This document shows positions 1-7,921 of a DNA stretch of 64,000 bases, in pieces. The DNA lies in contig JAIOQX010000002.1 of NCBI GenBank assembly GCA_021108415.1, positions 186,001-250,000 on the forward strand, given 5' to 3'. How positions within the stretch are numbered: position 1 is the first letter of the stretch; each line of letters begins with the position of its first letter. A program made the translations under genes and the position numbers. The notes beneath the pieces are model-generated. The model was not told where the DNA came from, searched no databases, and was given only the letters and a program-made list of their open reading frames with translations. Origin of the DNA: Acholeplasmataceae bacterium. GTDB lineage: Bacteria; Bacillota_I; Bacilli_A; Acholeplasmatales; Acholeplasmataceae.

Positions 1-1282
1 CTTTAGCTCCTACATCTACACCTTGTGTAGGGTTATCAAATATAAAAATGTTTGATTCTGTTGACAACCATCTAGAAATAATTACTTTTTGTTGATTGCC
101 TCCACTGAGTGAGGTAATTAAATAATCCTTGTTTTCAGCTTTAATATTTAATAATTTTTTATACTCATTGTATATGATGTTTTCATATTTTTTCTTAATG
201 ACTTGACCTTTAAATAATCTAAATTTAGAAACGTTCATATTATCTTGAATTGATAAATCAGGTAATAATCCATTTTCTTTTCTATTTCTTGGAACCAATG
301 CAATCTTGTTTTTCATTGAATTATGTATATGTCCATTTCTTAACATTTGATTATTTGATTCTACACTTCCGCTTTTCCAAGGTTTAATTCCAAAAATCGA
401 TTCAATGACATCACTAGTTCCACTTCCCTCAAGACCGGTTAATACCAATACTTCGCCTTTTTGAACCGAAAAACTTACATCTTCAAATCCTTCGCCACAT
501 AAATTTTTAACATCTAAAACAACTTCACCTAATTTTCTTTGCTTATAGAATTTAGTATCTACAAATGCTCCACCGACCATTTTTTTAGTAATTTTTTCTG
601 TGTCAGTATCTTTGATAAATCCACTTTCTATGAGTAATCCATTACGTAATACAGTATATGTGTCACAAATTTCAAAAATCTCTGGCATTTTATGAGATAT
701 ATAGATGAAAGCTGTACCCTGCTTTTTAAGATTATTTATAATTGTGAACAATCTTTTAATTTCACTGGTATTTAGCGATGTTGTTGGTTCATCCAAAATA
801 ACTAATTTTGCGCTTTGATGCAAGACTTTTGCAATTTCAACTAATTGTTTGTTTGAAGCATCTAGTTGATCAACAAGAGTATTTGGATTTATATTTATCT
901 GTAGTCTATCAAAGAGTTTTTTTGTCTGTTTGACCATTTCGGTTTTATTCAATTTGATCCCATTTACAATTTCATTTCCAAAAAAAATGTTTTCATAGAC
1001 TAATAAATCATTTATTAAATTTAACTCTTGATGAACAAACCCAATACCAACACTATTTGCTAATTTTGGATTCATATTGTCGTAGGAAATTCCATCAAAA
1101 ACTAGTTCTCCACTATCTCGGTTTAATACACCACCCAAGACATTCATCAAAGTTGTTTTCCCTGCACCGTTTTCTCCTATTAGTGCATGTATTTCCCCTT
1201 CAGCTACTTCAAGGTTAACTTTATCTACAACAACGACGTCATAGAAAGATTTTACAATATTTTTCATTTCTAATAATTTCAT
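1..1282 (-). CDS. Sugar ABC transporter ATP-binding protein, RbsA/MglA type (3' end outside window)
   Basis: This is the cytoplasmic ATPase of a ribose/galactose-class sugar importer, with two ABC domains in one chain. About 427 residues are visible of a usual ~500; the C-terminus lies beyond the left edge. Domain 1 has Walker A GENGAGKTT (residues ~36-44) and VILDEPTTSLN. Domain 2 has the usual degenerate Walker A (GLEGSGTSD), signature SLSGGNQQKV and FDNPTQGVDVGAK. I chose the ATG at 1282 because AGGAG lies 7 bases upstream; the in-frame ATG at 1288 abuts that AGGAG. It follows the binding-protein gene after a hairpin, and a permease should follow outside the window. The substrate cannot be read from the sequence. 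Confidence 0.93.
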   Translation of the reverse strand, partial: MKLLEMKNIVKSFYDVVVVDKVNLEVAEGEIHALIGENGAGKTTLMNVLGGVLNRDSGELVFDGISYDNMNPKLANSVGIGFVHQELNLINDLLVYENIFFGNEIVNGIKLNKTEMVKQTKKLFDRLQININPNTLVDQLDASNKQLVEIAKVLHQSAKLVILDEPTTSLNTSEIKRLFTIINNLKKQGTAFIYISHKMPEIFEICDTYTVLRNGLLIESGFIKDTDTEKITKKMVGGAFVDTKFYKQRKLGEVVLDVKNLCGEGFEDVSFSVQKGEVLVLTGLEGSGTSDVIESIFGIKPWKSGSVESNNQMLRNGHIHNSMKNKIALVPRNRKENGLLPDLSIQDNMNVSKFRLFKGQVIKKKYENIIYNEYKKLLNIKAENKDYLITSLSGGNQQKVIISRWLSTESNIFIFDNPTQGVDVGAK

Positions 1283-1319
1283 ATACATGCTCCTAACAAC
1301 TATAATTTCATAAAAATAT

Positions 1320-1344
1320 AAGCTGGGGTTGTTCACCCCAGCTT
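1320..1344 (-). terminator. Intercistronic hairpin (attenuator or mRNA stabiliser)
   Basis: A perfect 9-bp stem, AAGCTGGGG/CCCCAGCTT with a 7-base loop, sits between the binding-protein stop (1356) and the ATPase start (1282). On the minus strand it is followed by ATATTTTTATG, a weak T-tract. Partial termination or 3' protection of the binding-protein message would raise binding protein over ATPase. The role is inferred from position. Confidence 0.7.
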
Positions 1345-1355
1345 ACGTAAGATTT

Positions 1356-2324
1356 TTAGAAAGGTGAGTCCGCGTCTAAATAATCTGCAACATTACTAGG
1401 ATTAACTTCTACTGTAGGTAAAACGATATATGTTTCTACAGTTTGTCCTAATAATAATTTTTCACAAGCACGGATTGCATCTTTAATCATACCAGGTGAA
1501 TAAGTCATTGAGAATAAATCATAAGTATCTTCTGTAACCATTCTGTTGTACATTAATTGTGCACCAGCACTTGAAGCAATAACTTGTAAGTTATCAAATG
1601 TTTTTGTAAATGTTGAATCTAATGCATAAGCATCTAGAGCATCTAGAATACCTAAAGCTAGTGGATCATCATGAGTATAGATAGCTTGAACAGCATCTAT
1701 TTCTGCTTGTGAAGATGAGTCAACCCAATTTTCAAATAATGATCTTGCTTCATCACGTTGCCAACCAGTAAATCCAACTCTTTCTTTAGTGAAATTAGCA
1801 TTAATAGTGTCATCATAACCAGCAGTACGTTGTGTAGGTACTGTTGATGTGTCTCCCATAAACTCTAATACATGAGTTCCATCAGGGAATGTAGCATTAA
1901 ATATTTTTGCTGTTTCTTCACCAATACCATAATTATCACCTTTAACAGTTACGTCTGGAGTGAAATCAGGAACTTCTCTATCAAAGATTACTAAATAGAT
2001 ATCATTATCCATGATGTCTTGAGCTGCAGCTTTTAAAGATGCACCATCAAAAGGAAGCATAACAATTGCGTCAACGCCTTCACTAATTAAAGTGTCAATT
2101 TGATTTGCTTGTTCAGCAGCAGTATCAGCAGTTACTAATGTGTATTCCCAACCATTTTCTTCTGCAACAGCTTTTACTTCATTTTCAGCATGATATACAA
2201 CACCTACTGGCCATCCATGTGTAGCACCAGGAATTGATACCGCGATTGTGATTGTGTCTTCTCCACAACCAACCATCATTAAACCTAAAGTTAATGCAAC
2301 TAATAAACTTAAAACTTTTTTCAT
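1356..2324 (-). CDS. Sugar-binding lipoprotein, RbsB-like (Peripla_BP_4)
   Basis: This is the extracellular binding protein of the RbsA-type importer, attached to the membrane by a lipid. The 322 residues start with a lipoprotein signal ending in the lipobox MVGC (Cys ~20). The rest matches the two-lobed type I periplasmic fold, with ISEGVDAIVMLPFDG, a first-lobe hinge near VIFDREVP and AIYTHDDPLALGILDAL in the second lobe. AAGGAGA lies 7 bases before the ATG. It is 16 bases from the upstream dehydrogenase gene and ahead of the ATPase gene. The ligand is a sugar or polyol by family; which one is unknown. Confidence 0.92.
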   Translation of the reverse strand: MKKVLSLLVALTLGLMMVGCGEDTITIAVSIPGATHGWPVGVVYHAENEVKAVAEENGWEYTLVTADTAAEQANQIDTLISEGVDAIVMLPFDGASLKAAAQDIMDNDIYLVIFDREVPDFTPDVTVKGDNYGIGEETAKIFNATFPDGTHVLEFMGDTSTVPTQRTAGYDDTINANFTKERVGFTGWQRDEARSLFENWVDSSSQAEIDAVQAIYTHDDPLALGILDALDAYALDSTFTKTFDNLQVIASSAGAQLMYNRMVTEDTYDLFSMTYSPGMIKDAIRACEKLLLGQTVETYIVLPTVEVNPSNVADYLDADSPF

Positions 2325-2340
2325 ACATTTTTCTCCTTTT

Positions 2341-3483
2341 TTATTTTATTTCTACCCAAGTAGAATTTTTACCATTACTTTCAACAACTGCATGTACAAA
2401 TTTAACACCTTCTGCACCATCACTTACAGATGGAAAATCAAGATCTGCATCTGTTAAATCAATACCTTGTTGTTTTTTTCTTAAAGCTCCAATATATGTT
2501 TTATAAACGTTAGCGAAAGCTTCATAGTATCCTTCAGGATGTCCTGCAGGAATTCTACTAAGTTCAGCAGCTCTGCCGTAAACATAACCATTTCCTCTAG
2601 ATAATCTCTCAAAACTTCCATTTCGTTTTGTGAAATTCAAGAAATCAGGAGTTTCTTGCCACCACTCTAACGATCCTTCTGTTCCATAAATTCTTACTCT
2701 CAACCCATTACCATGTCCAGCAGCAATTTGACTTGACCAATACATACCATTTACACCATTTTCATACTCTACTAACATGTTTGCGTTTAAGTCTAGTGCT
2801 TTTCCATAATTGTTCAGTTTAGCTGCGACACGTTTGATATTTAATCCCGTAATGTATTTAACTGTATTTTCTATATGTGTTCCGATATCTCCAACACAAT
2901 TTGATACACCAGAAAATTTAGGATCCATTCTCCATACTGATAAGTTTAATTTCGTTTCAGCGTTTGCAACTTCTCCTAATAACCAATCTTGTGGATATTC
3001 AGCATTTACGTTTAATATACTTCCGATTTTTCCGTCTTTAATCAATTGTTTTGCATATTTCACCATCGTATATCCACTATATGCATAAGTTACTGCAAAT
3101 AAAACACCTTTTTCTTTTGCTAAACTTTCTAATTCATTAGCTTGTTCTACAGTGAAGCATAAAGGTTTTTCGCAGACAACATTAAATCCATAACGTAAAA
3201 ATTCTTTAGCAACTTCAAAATGAAGAAAATTTGGAGTAACAATAACGACAAAGTTTATTTTATCTTCACGTTCTGATTCTTCTTTTGCCATTGTAGCAAA
3301 ATCTTTATAAACTCTTTGTCCATCTATATTATAGAAATCTCCAGTTTTTTTATTATCTTCCCAAATATTACTAAAGCATCCAGCAGTTAATTCTACGTTT
3401 TGTTCAAAATTAATTGCTTTTCTATGAACATCACCGATAAATGCATTAAGGTCGCCTCCGACCATTCCATATTTAATTTTCAT
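2341..3483 (-). CDS. Gfo/Idh/MocA family NAD(P)-dependent oxidoreductase
   Basis: This is a cytoplasmic sugar or polyol dehydrogenase of 380 aa. The N-terminal Rossmann domain starts at GMVGGDLNAFIGDVHR and includes the family's CEKP motif (~residues 94-97), whose Lys is catalytic. The C-terminal alpha/beta domain includes CVGDIGTHIENTVKYITG, where the conserved D-x-x-x-H lies. It sits between a TIM-barrel isomerase gene (11 bp upstream) and the sugar-binding protein gene. That pairing is typical of operons that oxidise a sugar or inositol ring and then isomerise or cleave the keto product. Substrate and cofactor preference are unknown. RBS is TAGGAG. Confidence 0.92.
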   Translation of the reverse strand: MKIKYGMVGGDLNAFIGDVHRKAINFEQNVELTAGCFSNIWEDNKKTGDFYNIDGQRVYKDFATMAKEESEREDKINFVVIVTPNFLHFEVAKEFLRYGFNVVCEKPLCFTVEQANELESLAKEKGVLFAVTYAYSGYTMVKYAKQLIKDGKIGSILNVNAEYPQDWLLGEVANAETKLNLSVWRMDPKFSGVSNCVGDIGTHIENTVKYITGLNIKRVAAKLNNYGKALDLNANMLVEYENGVNGMYWSSQIAAGHGNGLRVRIYGTEGSLEWWQETPDFLNFTKRNGSFERLSRGNGYVYGRAAELSRIPAGHPEGYYEAFANVYKTYIGALRKKQQGIDLTDADLDFPSVSDGAEGVKFVHAVVESNGKNSTWVEIK

Positions 3484-3493
3484 AATTTATCTC

Positions 3494-4483
3494 CTAACTT
3501 TTGATTGCGTCATCAAAATTTATATTTGAAGGTTGAAAATCAACTTTCTTAACAAAAGCAGCTGCTTCCTTGCCGCCATATTCACGTTCCATACCACTAT
3601 CTTCCCATTCAACTGACAATGGGCCTTGATAATTATGTGCATTTAACACACGAATAATTTCTTCAAAGTTCACATCACCATGACCTAAAGATCTAAAGTT
3701 CCATCCACGTTTTAAATCGCCAAAATCAATGTGTGATCCTAAAATACCAGTTCTTCCATCTAATGTAACTGCAACATCTTTCATGTGTACATGATAGACT
3801 CTATCCATAAAATCATTTAGGAAGATATGTGGTGTAATACCTTGCCATAATAAATGTGATGGATCAAAATTAAGTCCAAATGTTGGGTTATCTTTAAATT
3901 TATTTAATAACTTTTTAGTTGTATAATAATCAAATGCAATTTCTCCAGGATGAACTTCCAAAGCAAATAAAACATTATTTTCTTTGAAGACATCTAAGAT
4001 TGGCGTCCATAGTTCAACAATTTTATCAAATCCAGCTTCTACCATTTCTGGTGTAGTTTGAGGAAATGAATATAAATATTTCCAAATAGGTGAACCCGTA
4101 AATCCAGTTACAACTTTTGCTCCTAGTTTTCTAGCAGCTATAGCAGAATTCTTCATTTGCTCAATTGCCCATGAACGTATTTCTTCAGGTTTATTATGTA
4201 ATTTTGATGGTGCGAAATTATTTAATCTTATATCCCAAGCATCACCAACGCATTGTCCAATAATATGCGTACCTATAGCTTCACATTTTAAATCGTATTT
4301 CTTTAACATATCTAATATAAATTGTACATATGAATCATCTTCAACTGCTCTTGAAACATCTAAGTGTTCTCCCCACGTAGCAATCTCAAGACCATCATAT
4401 CCCATCTCTTTTGCTTTTTTGCACATTTCTTCAAATTCAAGATCTGCCCATTGGCCTGTAAATAAAGTCACTAGTCTACCCAT
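3494..4483 (-). CDS. Sugar phosphate isomerase/epimerase-like TIM-barrel protein
   Basis: The protein has 329 aa and belongs to the xylose-isomerase-like/AP-endonuclease-2 TIM-barrel family, cytoplasmic and metal-dependent. Likely metal ligands are in ALEVHPGE, FDPSHLLWQG, HVHMKDV and LSVEWEDSG. A longer reading to 4555 is possible, but I start at ATG 4483 because GGAGG lies 6 bases upstream and the extra 24 residues would overlie the promoter. It is first in the operon and is read divergently from a ROK regulator. Members act as ketose epimerases, IolE/IolI-type inositol enzymes or keto-glycoside-processing enzymes. The neighbouring dehydrogenase favours a keto-sugar or inositol intermediate (inference). 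Confidence 0.9.
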   Translation of the reverse strand: MGRLVTLFTGQWADLEFEEMCKKAKEMGYDGLEIATWGEHLDVSRAVEDDSYVQFILDMLKKYDLKCEAIGTHIIGQCVGDAWDIRLNNFAPSKLHNKPEEIRSWAIEQMKNSAIAARKLGAKVVTGFTGSPIWKYLYSFPQTTPEMVEAGFDKIVELWTPILDVFKENNVLFALEVHPGEIAFDYYTTKKLLNKFKDNPTFGLNFDPSHLLWQGITPHIFLNDFMDRVYHVHMKDVAVTLDGRTGILGSHIDFGDLKRGWNFRSLGHGDVNFEEIIRVLNAHNYQGPLSVEWEDSGMEREYGGKEAAAFVKKVDFQPSNINFDDAIKS

Positions 4484-4503
4484 TGTGTACCTCCGTTTTA
4501 AAA

Positions 4504-4518
4504 TGTATGCGTTTGCAT
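4504..4518 (-). promoter_or_regulatory. Catabolite responsive element (cre)-type operator
   Basis: The minus strand reads ATGCAAACGCATACA, which meets every position of the Bacillus cre consensus WTGNAANCGNWNNCW. It lies just after the predicted transcription start, between the -10 box (4527-4532) and the RBS, where a CcpA-type protein would block transcription. The divergent ROK protein is an alternative ligand. No ccpA gene is in the window. Confidence 0.65.
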
Positions 4519-4526
4519 CTATACAT

Positions 4527-4555
4527 AGTTTAACATCTAAATTAAGTGTTGTCAA
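4527..4555 (-). promoter_or_regulatory. Promoter of the sugar operon
   Basis: The -35 box TTGACA (4550-4555) is consensus, the spacer is 17 bp and the -10 box is TAAACT (4527-4532, 4 of 6). The expected start is near 4520, about 37 bases before the first ATG. Confidence 0.7.
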
Positions 4556-4569
4556 GAGAAAAATTGCAC

Positions 4570-4597
4570 TTGTAAAATTTTCTTAATTGTGTATAAT
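4570..4597 (+). promoter_or_regulatory. Promoter of the ROK regulator gene
   Basis: The -10 box TATAAT is at 4592-4597 and the -35-like TTGTAA at 4570-4575, with a 16-bp spacer. It is divergent from the operon promoter and about 15 bp from it. The leader would be very short, so a weaker upstream promoter cannot be excluded. Confidence 0.5.
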
Positions 4598-4615
4598 TAA
4601 ATTGAGGTGTTAAAT

Positions 4616-5773
4616 ATGACAAATCGAAGAATTAGCACAATAAGAGATTTAAATAAGCGACGTGTACTTGAATATATTGTTTCAAACCAACCAACATCAA
4701 GAGTCGCAATATCTAAATTAACAAAGTTGACAAAAGCCACTGTTTCAGCCATAGTATCGGATTTATTGGATTCAGGTTTTTTATTAGAAGCACAATTATT
4801 CGAGTCAACTGGTGGTAGAAAGCCGATGCAAATCATATTGAACAAAGACAGCTTCCATGTCGTTGCAATTGACTATTCAAGAGGCCTTATTAAGGGAGCG
4901 TTGGTTAATCTAAACGGGGATATAGTTAGTGAAAAAGTTATTGAAACCTCAAATGAAAAAGACTTTTTTTTGACTCTTTCTGAGACTTATAAACTTATAG
5001 ATAATTTAGTTTCAAAATTAAGTGCTCCTGAAAGCTTTAGAGCTGTTAGTATTTCTATTGATGGATCAGTAAAAAAGAATTCAAATATTAAATTAGCCCA
5101 TGCTAAAGGTTGGGAAGATATAAATATTAATAAATATATTACAGAAAAATACAAAGTAAAGTGTTTCACAAATAATGAAGCAAATCTAGCTGCTTTAGGT
5201 GAAAATAGTTTTTTTAGACAAATACCCGACTTATCAGTCATCTCAATGTATGCAGGTGTTGGACTTGGAACCATTCAAGATCGATCACTTATTGAAGGAT
5301 TTGATGGTCTTGCTGGAGAGTTAGGGCATACCATTGTAAATGTAAATGGAATCCCGTGTAGTTGCGGTAACAATGGATGTATTGAGCAATATGTATCTGT
5401 AAGTAGTGTTAGAAACAAGATTGCTCTCATTAAAAAAAGATCTATAAAGATTAGTGATATCGTACATCTTTATGATTCAGGTGATTCTGATGTAATTTCA
5501 GTACTCAATGAATATTCAAGATACTTAGGCGTTCTTATCACAAATACAATTAATATAGTAAACCCAAATGAATTAATCATCGCAAATGAACTATTAGACT
5601 GTATACCTGACTTGCTTCAAAAAGCACTAAAGTTTGTTAATCTTAAAGTCTCTTCTACTAATAGTATTAGATTATCTTCAAGTAAAAACATACAACTATT
5701 AGGTGCCTCTGTTGTCGCGATAGTTGATTACTTATCTATTCGATATTATTATCCTAGTAAACACATGAATTAA
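4616..5773 (+). CDS. ROK family transcriptional regulator (NagC/XylR-like)
   Basis: The 385-aa protein has an N-terminal winged helix-turn-helix (roughly residues 15-65, with SRVAISKLTKLTKATVSAIV) followed by a ROK domain. The ROK zinc motif CSCGNNGCIEQY is present near residue 250, with a preceding GELGH that supplies the His ligand. I start at ATG 4616, 8 bases after GAGG; the GTG at 4607 overlaps that RBS. It is divergent to the sugar operon and probably represses it, released by the sugar or its phosphate. The glucokinase-type catalytic DxG site seems replaced (GVGLGTIQD), so it is likely a pure regulator. Confidence 0.93.
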   Translation: MTNRRISTIRDLNKRRVLEYIVSNQPTSRVAISKLTKLTKATVSAIVSDLLDSGFLLEAQLFESTGGRKPMQIILNKDSFHVVAIDYSRGLIKGALVNLNGDIVSEKVIETSNEKDFFLTLSETYKLIDNLVSKLSAPESFRAVSISIDGSVKKNSNIKLAHAKGWEDININKYITEKYKVKCFTNNEANLAALGENSFFRQIPDLSVISMYAGVGLGTIQDRSLIEGFDGLAGELGHTIVNVNGIPCSCGNNGCIEQYVSVSSVRNKIALIKKRSIKISDIVHLYDSGDSDVISVLNEYSRYLGVLITNTINIVNPNELIIANELLDCIPDLLQKALKFVNLKVSSTNSIRLSSSKNIQLLGASVVAIVDYLSIRYYYPSKHMN

Positions 5774-5790
5774 CATGTTCTAAAATACAA

Positions 5791-5831
5791 AAAAATGGTG
5801 CAGATAAGATTTACTTATCTGCACCATTTTT
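5791..5831. terminator. Bidirectional terminator
   Basis: An 18-bp perfect stem (arms 5791-5808 and 5814-5831, core ATGGTGCAGATAAG) has a 5-base loop and T-rich ends on both strands. It separates the convergent ROK and response-regulator genes. Confidence 0.9.
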
Positions 5832-5852
5832 ATATTGTTATTTTAATGAGTT

Positions 5853-6551
5853 TTATTTGATTCCTACTTGACCTAATTTATAACCAAACCCCCACATTGT
5901 TATGACAATTTCCGGGTTTGATGGGTCATTTTCTATTTTCTTTCTCAACCGTCTGATATGAACATTGATGACATTATCATTGAAATAATATTCTTCATTC
6001 CAAATTTTTCGATACATTTCTTGTTTCGAAAAAGTCTGATCAGGATGCGTTAACAATAATTTTAGAATTTCAAATTCTTTTAATGTTAATTCTAAAACTT
6101 CACCCTTTTTTACAACTTGATAAGTTGATAAATTGATACTTAAATCATTGAAGTTATAAATATTTTTCTTAGGTTTTTCTTCTGATTGTCTACTTCTTCT
6201 TAACAATGCTTTTACACGCGCAAGCAATTCAAGCATTGAAAAAGGTTTAGAAAGGTAATCATCTGCACCTAATCCCAGATTAATTGCTTTCTCAACATCT
6301 GTATCTTTAGTAGAAATAATCATGACTGGTGTTTCACCCTTTGATCTAATAAACTTTAAAACGTCTTCTCCGCTGACTTTAGGCAACATTAAATCTAGTA
6401 ACACGCAATCATAAGTGTCTTTAGAGAATTGGTCAATTGCATCTTCACCATTGAATACTGCTTTGACATGATAGTTTTCATCTTTTAATTTTTGTTCTAT
6501 ACTTTTACTAATAAGAACATTGTCTTCTATAAGAAGTATTTTACTAGCCAT
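5853..6551 (-). CDS. OmpR/PhoB-family response regulator (orphan)
   Basis: The 232-aa cytoplasmic DNA-binding regulator has a receiver domain (~1-120) with acidic pair E9-D10, phospho-acceptor D53 (LLDLMLP), S80/T81 and K102 (LSKPFS). The C-terminal winged helix (~130-230) includes LTLKEFEILKLLL and VINVHIRRLRKKIE. All phosphorylation residues are intact, so a histidine kinase should exist, yet none is adjacent on either side. It stands as a single gene with its own extended -10 promoter and the shared terminator at 5791. Its position beside the glucan operon suggests a possible surface or carbohydrate signal, but this is not shown. Confidence 0.95.
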   Translation of the reverse strand: MASKILLIEDNVLISKSIEQKLKDENYHVKAVFNGEDAIDQFSKDTYDCVLLDLMLPKVSGEDVLKFIRSKGETPVMIISTKDTDVEKAINLGLGADDYLSKPFSMLELLARVKALLRRSRQSEEKPKKNIYNFNDLSINLSTYQVVKKGEVLELTLKEFEILKLLLTHPDQTFSKQEMYRKIWNEEYYFNDNVINVHIRRLRKKIENDPSNPEIVITMWGFGYKLGQVGIK

Positions 6552-6584
6552 AATGGCACCCCTTTGCTTAAATCTTATATTTCA

Positions 6585-6593
6585 ATTATATCA
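6585..6593 (-). promoter_or_regulatory. Extended -10 promoter of the response regulator
   Basis: The minus strand reads TGATATAAT, a full TGn extension and -10 consensus, 34 bases before the ATG. No good -35 is seen, as usual for extended -10 promoters. Confidence 0.6.
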
Positions 6594-6620
6594 CAACATG
6601 AAGCAATTAATTACAATTAT

Positions 6621-6666
6621 TAAAAAAAATGAGCCCTAGTGATTGGGGGGGAGTTATCACTAGGGC
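6621..6666 (-). terminator. Terminator of the beta-glucan operon, with a C-rich loop
   Basis: An 11-bp stem, GCCCTAGTGAT/ATCACTAGGGC (6633-6643 and 6656-6666), is followed on the minus strand by ATTTTTTTTAAT. The 12-base loop holds seven consecutive C on the transcript. It lies 128 bases after the GH16 stop. A weaker AT hairpin (ATTTTTAC/GTAAAAAT, ~6693-6715) precedes it. Confidence 0.85.
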
Positions 6667-6794
6667 ATTATTAACAATCCACAAGATAAGCAATTTTTAC
6701 ATAAAGGTAAAAATCACTTTTATATCTAGCAATTATTAATACATTATTATTATACACAACTTTATCAAAAAATTCATTAAAAATGATTCTTTTT

Positions 6795-7919
6795 TTATAA
6801 ATATGTGAAAGAAAGTATTTGACTAGTCTCAGAAGCATTTCCTACAAAATCTATTGCTTGAACTTTTATCTGATACGATTGTCCTTTTATTAGACGATCA
6901 AAAGTATATTGATTAAGATTGGCAAAATCATAAAGCTCATCATCCACATAAATCGCATACTTTTCTACACCATAGTCATCACTAGATGGATCCCAAAAAA
7001 TAGTGTTTTTTAATTGCGCAATCTGTAAACCCTCGACTTGAGAAGGAATTTCTTTATCTATAGTTCCATAGTCATACTTATAAACTCTCACATAATCAAT
7101 TTCAAAAGCTGTTGGAAAGATTGAATCATCAACTGTTCCACCAAATCCACCACCTAATGCTAAATTCAAAATCAAGAAAAAATCTTGATCAAAAGGAAAT
7201 GCTTCGTAATATGCTACATCTTGATTAAATTGTGCTGTATATCTAAATGTAGCAAATGAAACACCATCTACGTAAGTAATGATTTCTCCTGGGTTCCAAA
7301 TAATTTCATATGTGTGGAACTCAGTTTCAGCGGTTGGTACAGTGATATCATATCCGATTTGTGTACCAGTTTGATGATTGAATTTTTCAGTATGAATAGT
7401 TGAAAATACATTTTGTGGATTTCTACCAACATATTCCATGATGTCTATTTCACCACTATTTGGCCAACCTCCATAAGCATTCATTGTTGGCATCATCCAA
7501 ATTGCTGGCCATGTGCCTGCACCAGTTGGCATTTTTGCTGAAACAACAACTCTACCATAACGAAAATCACCTTTATATTTAGTGGTTAATCTACTAGATG
7601 TATAACTTCTAGTTAAATAGTCTTCTTTTATTGCTGTTATAACTAGTTTTCCATCAACAATTTCAGCATTTTTATCTGTGTAGTATTGAACTTCATTATT
7701 ACCACCACCATAATCATTGATTTCAAAATTCCATTTATCTAAATTGATTTCCTCTTCCTCAAATTCATCAGCCCAAATACATACCCAACCGCCTTCTAAA
7801 GTTGGTTGATTACATCCTTCTACTGGTAGAATTGGGTCTATTTGATTGTTTATTTCTTCTGTTGGATTACATCCAACTAAAATAAATAACACAAAAATTA
7901 TATTTAAAAATTTTTTCAT
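6795..7919 (-). CDS. Secreted GH16 beta-glucanase lipoprotein (laminarinase-type)
   Basis: This enzyme hydrolyses internal beta-1,3- (or 1,3-1,4-) glucosidic bonds outside the cell. It has 374 aa: a lipoprotein signal with lipobox LVGC (Cys17), a GH16 jelly-roll (~40-285) and a C-terminal fibronectin-III-like domain (~290-374). The catalytic signature GEIDIME is intact, with E157 as nucleophile and E162 as acid/base. Aromatic GTWPAIWM and the GWPNS lead-in are typical of laminarinase-like members. It is the last gene of the glucan operon, 2 bases after a permease gene, and ends before the terminator at 6621-6666. Exact linkage preference cannot be read from sequence. Confidence 0.94.
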   Translation of the reverse strand: MKKFLNIIFVLFILVGCNPTEEINNQIDPILPVEGCNQPTLEGGWVCIWADEFEEEEINLDKWNFEINDYGGGNNEVQYYTDKNAEIVDGKLVITAIKEDYLTRSYTSSRLTTKYKGDFRYGRVVVSAKMPTGAGTWPAIWMMPTMNAYGGWPNSGEIDIMEYVGRNPQNVFSTIHTEKFNHQTGTQIGYDITVPTAETEFHTYEIIWNPGEIITYVDGVSFATFRYTAQFNQDVAYYEAFPFDQDFFLILNLALGGGFGGTVDDSIFPTAFEIDYVRVYKYDYGTIDKEIPSQVEGLQIAQLKNTIFWDPSSDDYGVEKYAIYVDDELYDFANLNQYTFDRLIKGQSYQIKVQAIDFVGNASETSQILSFTYL

Positions 7920-7921
7920 AA

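Noticed and set aside
4597-4845. Minus-strand frame over the ROK gene start
   Set aside because: It is antisense to the helix-turn-helix and covers the divergent promoter; it has no RBS.
6552-6794. Riboswitch or sensor RNA near the C-rich hairpin
   Set aside because: The structure is a simple stem with T-run 128 bases after a stop, which fits a terminator; no conserved riboswitch core seen.
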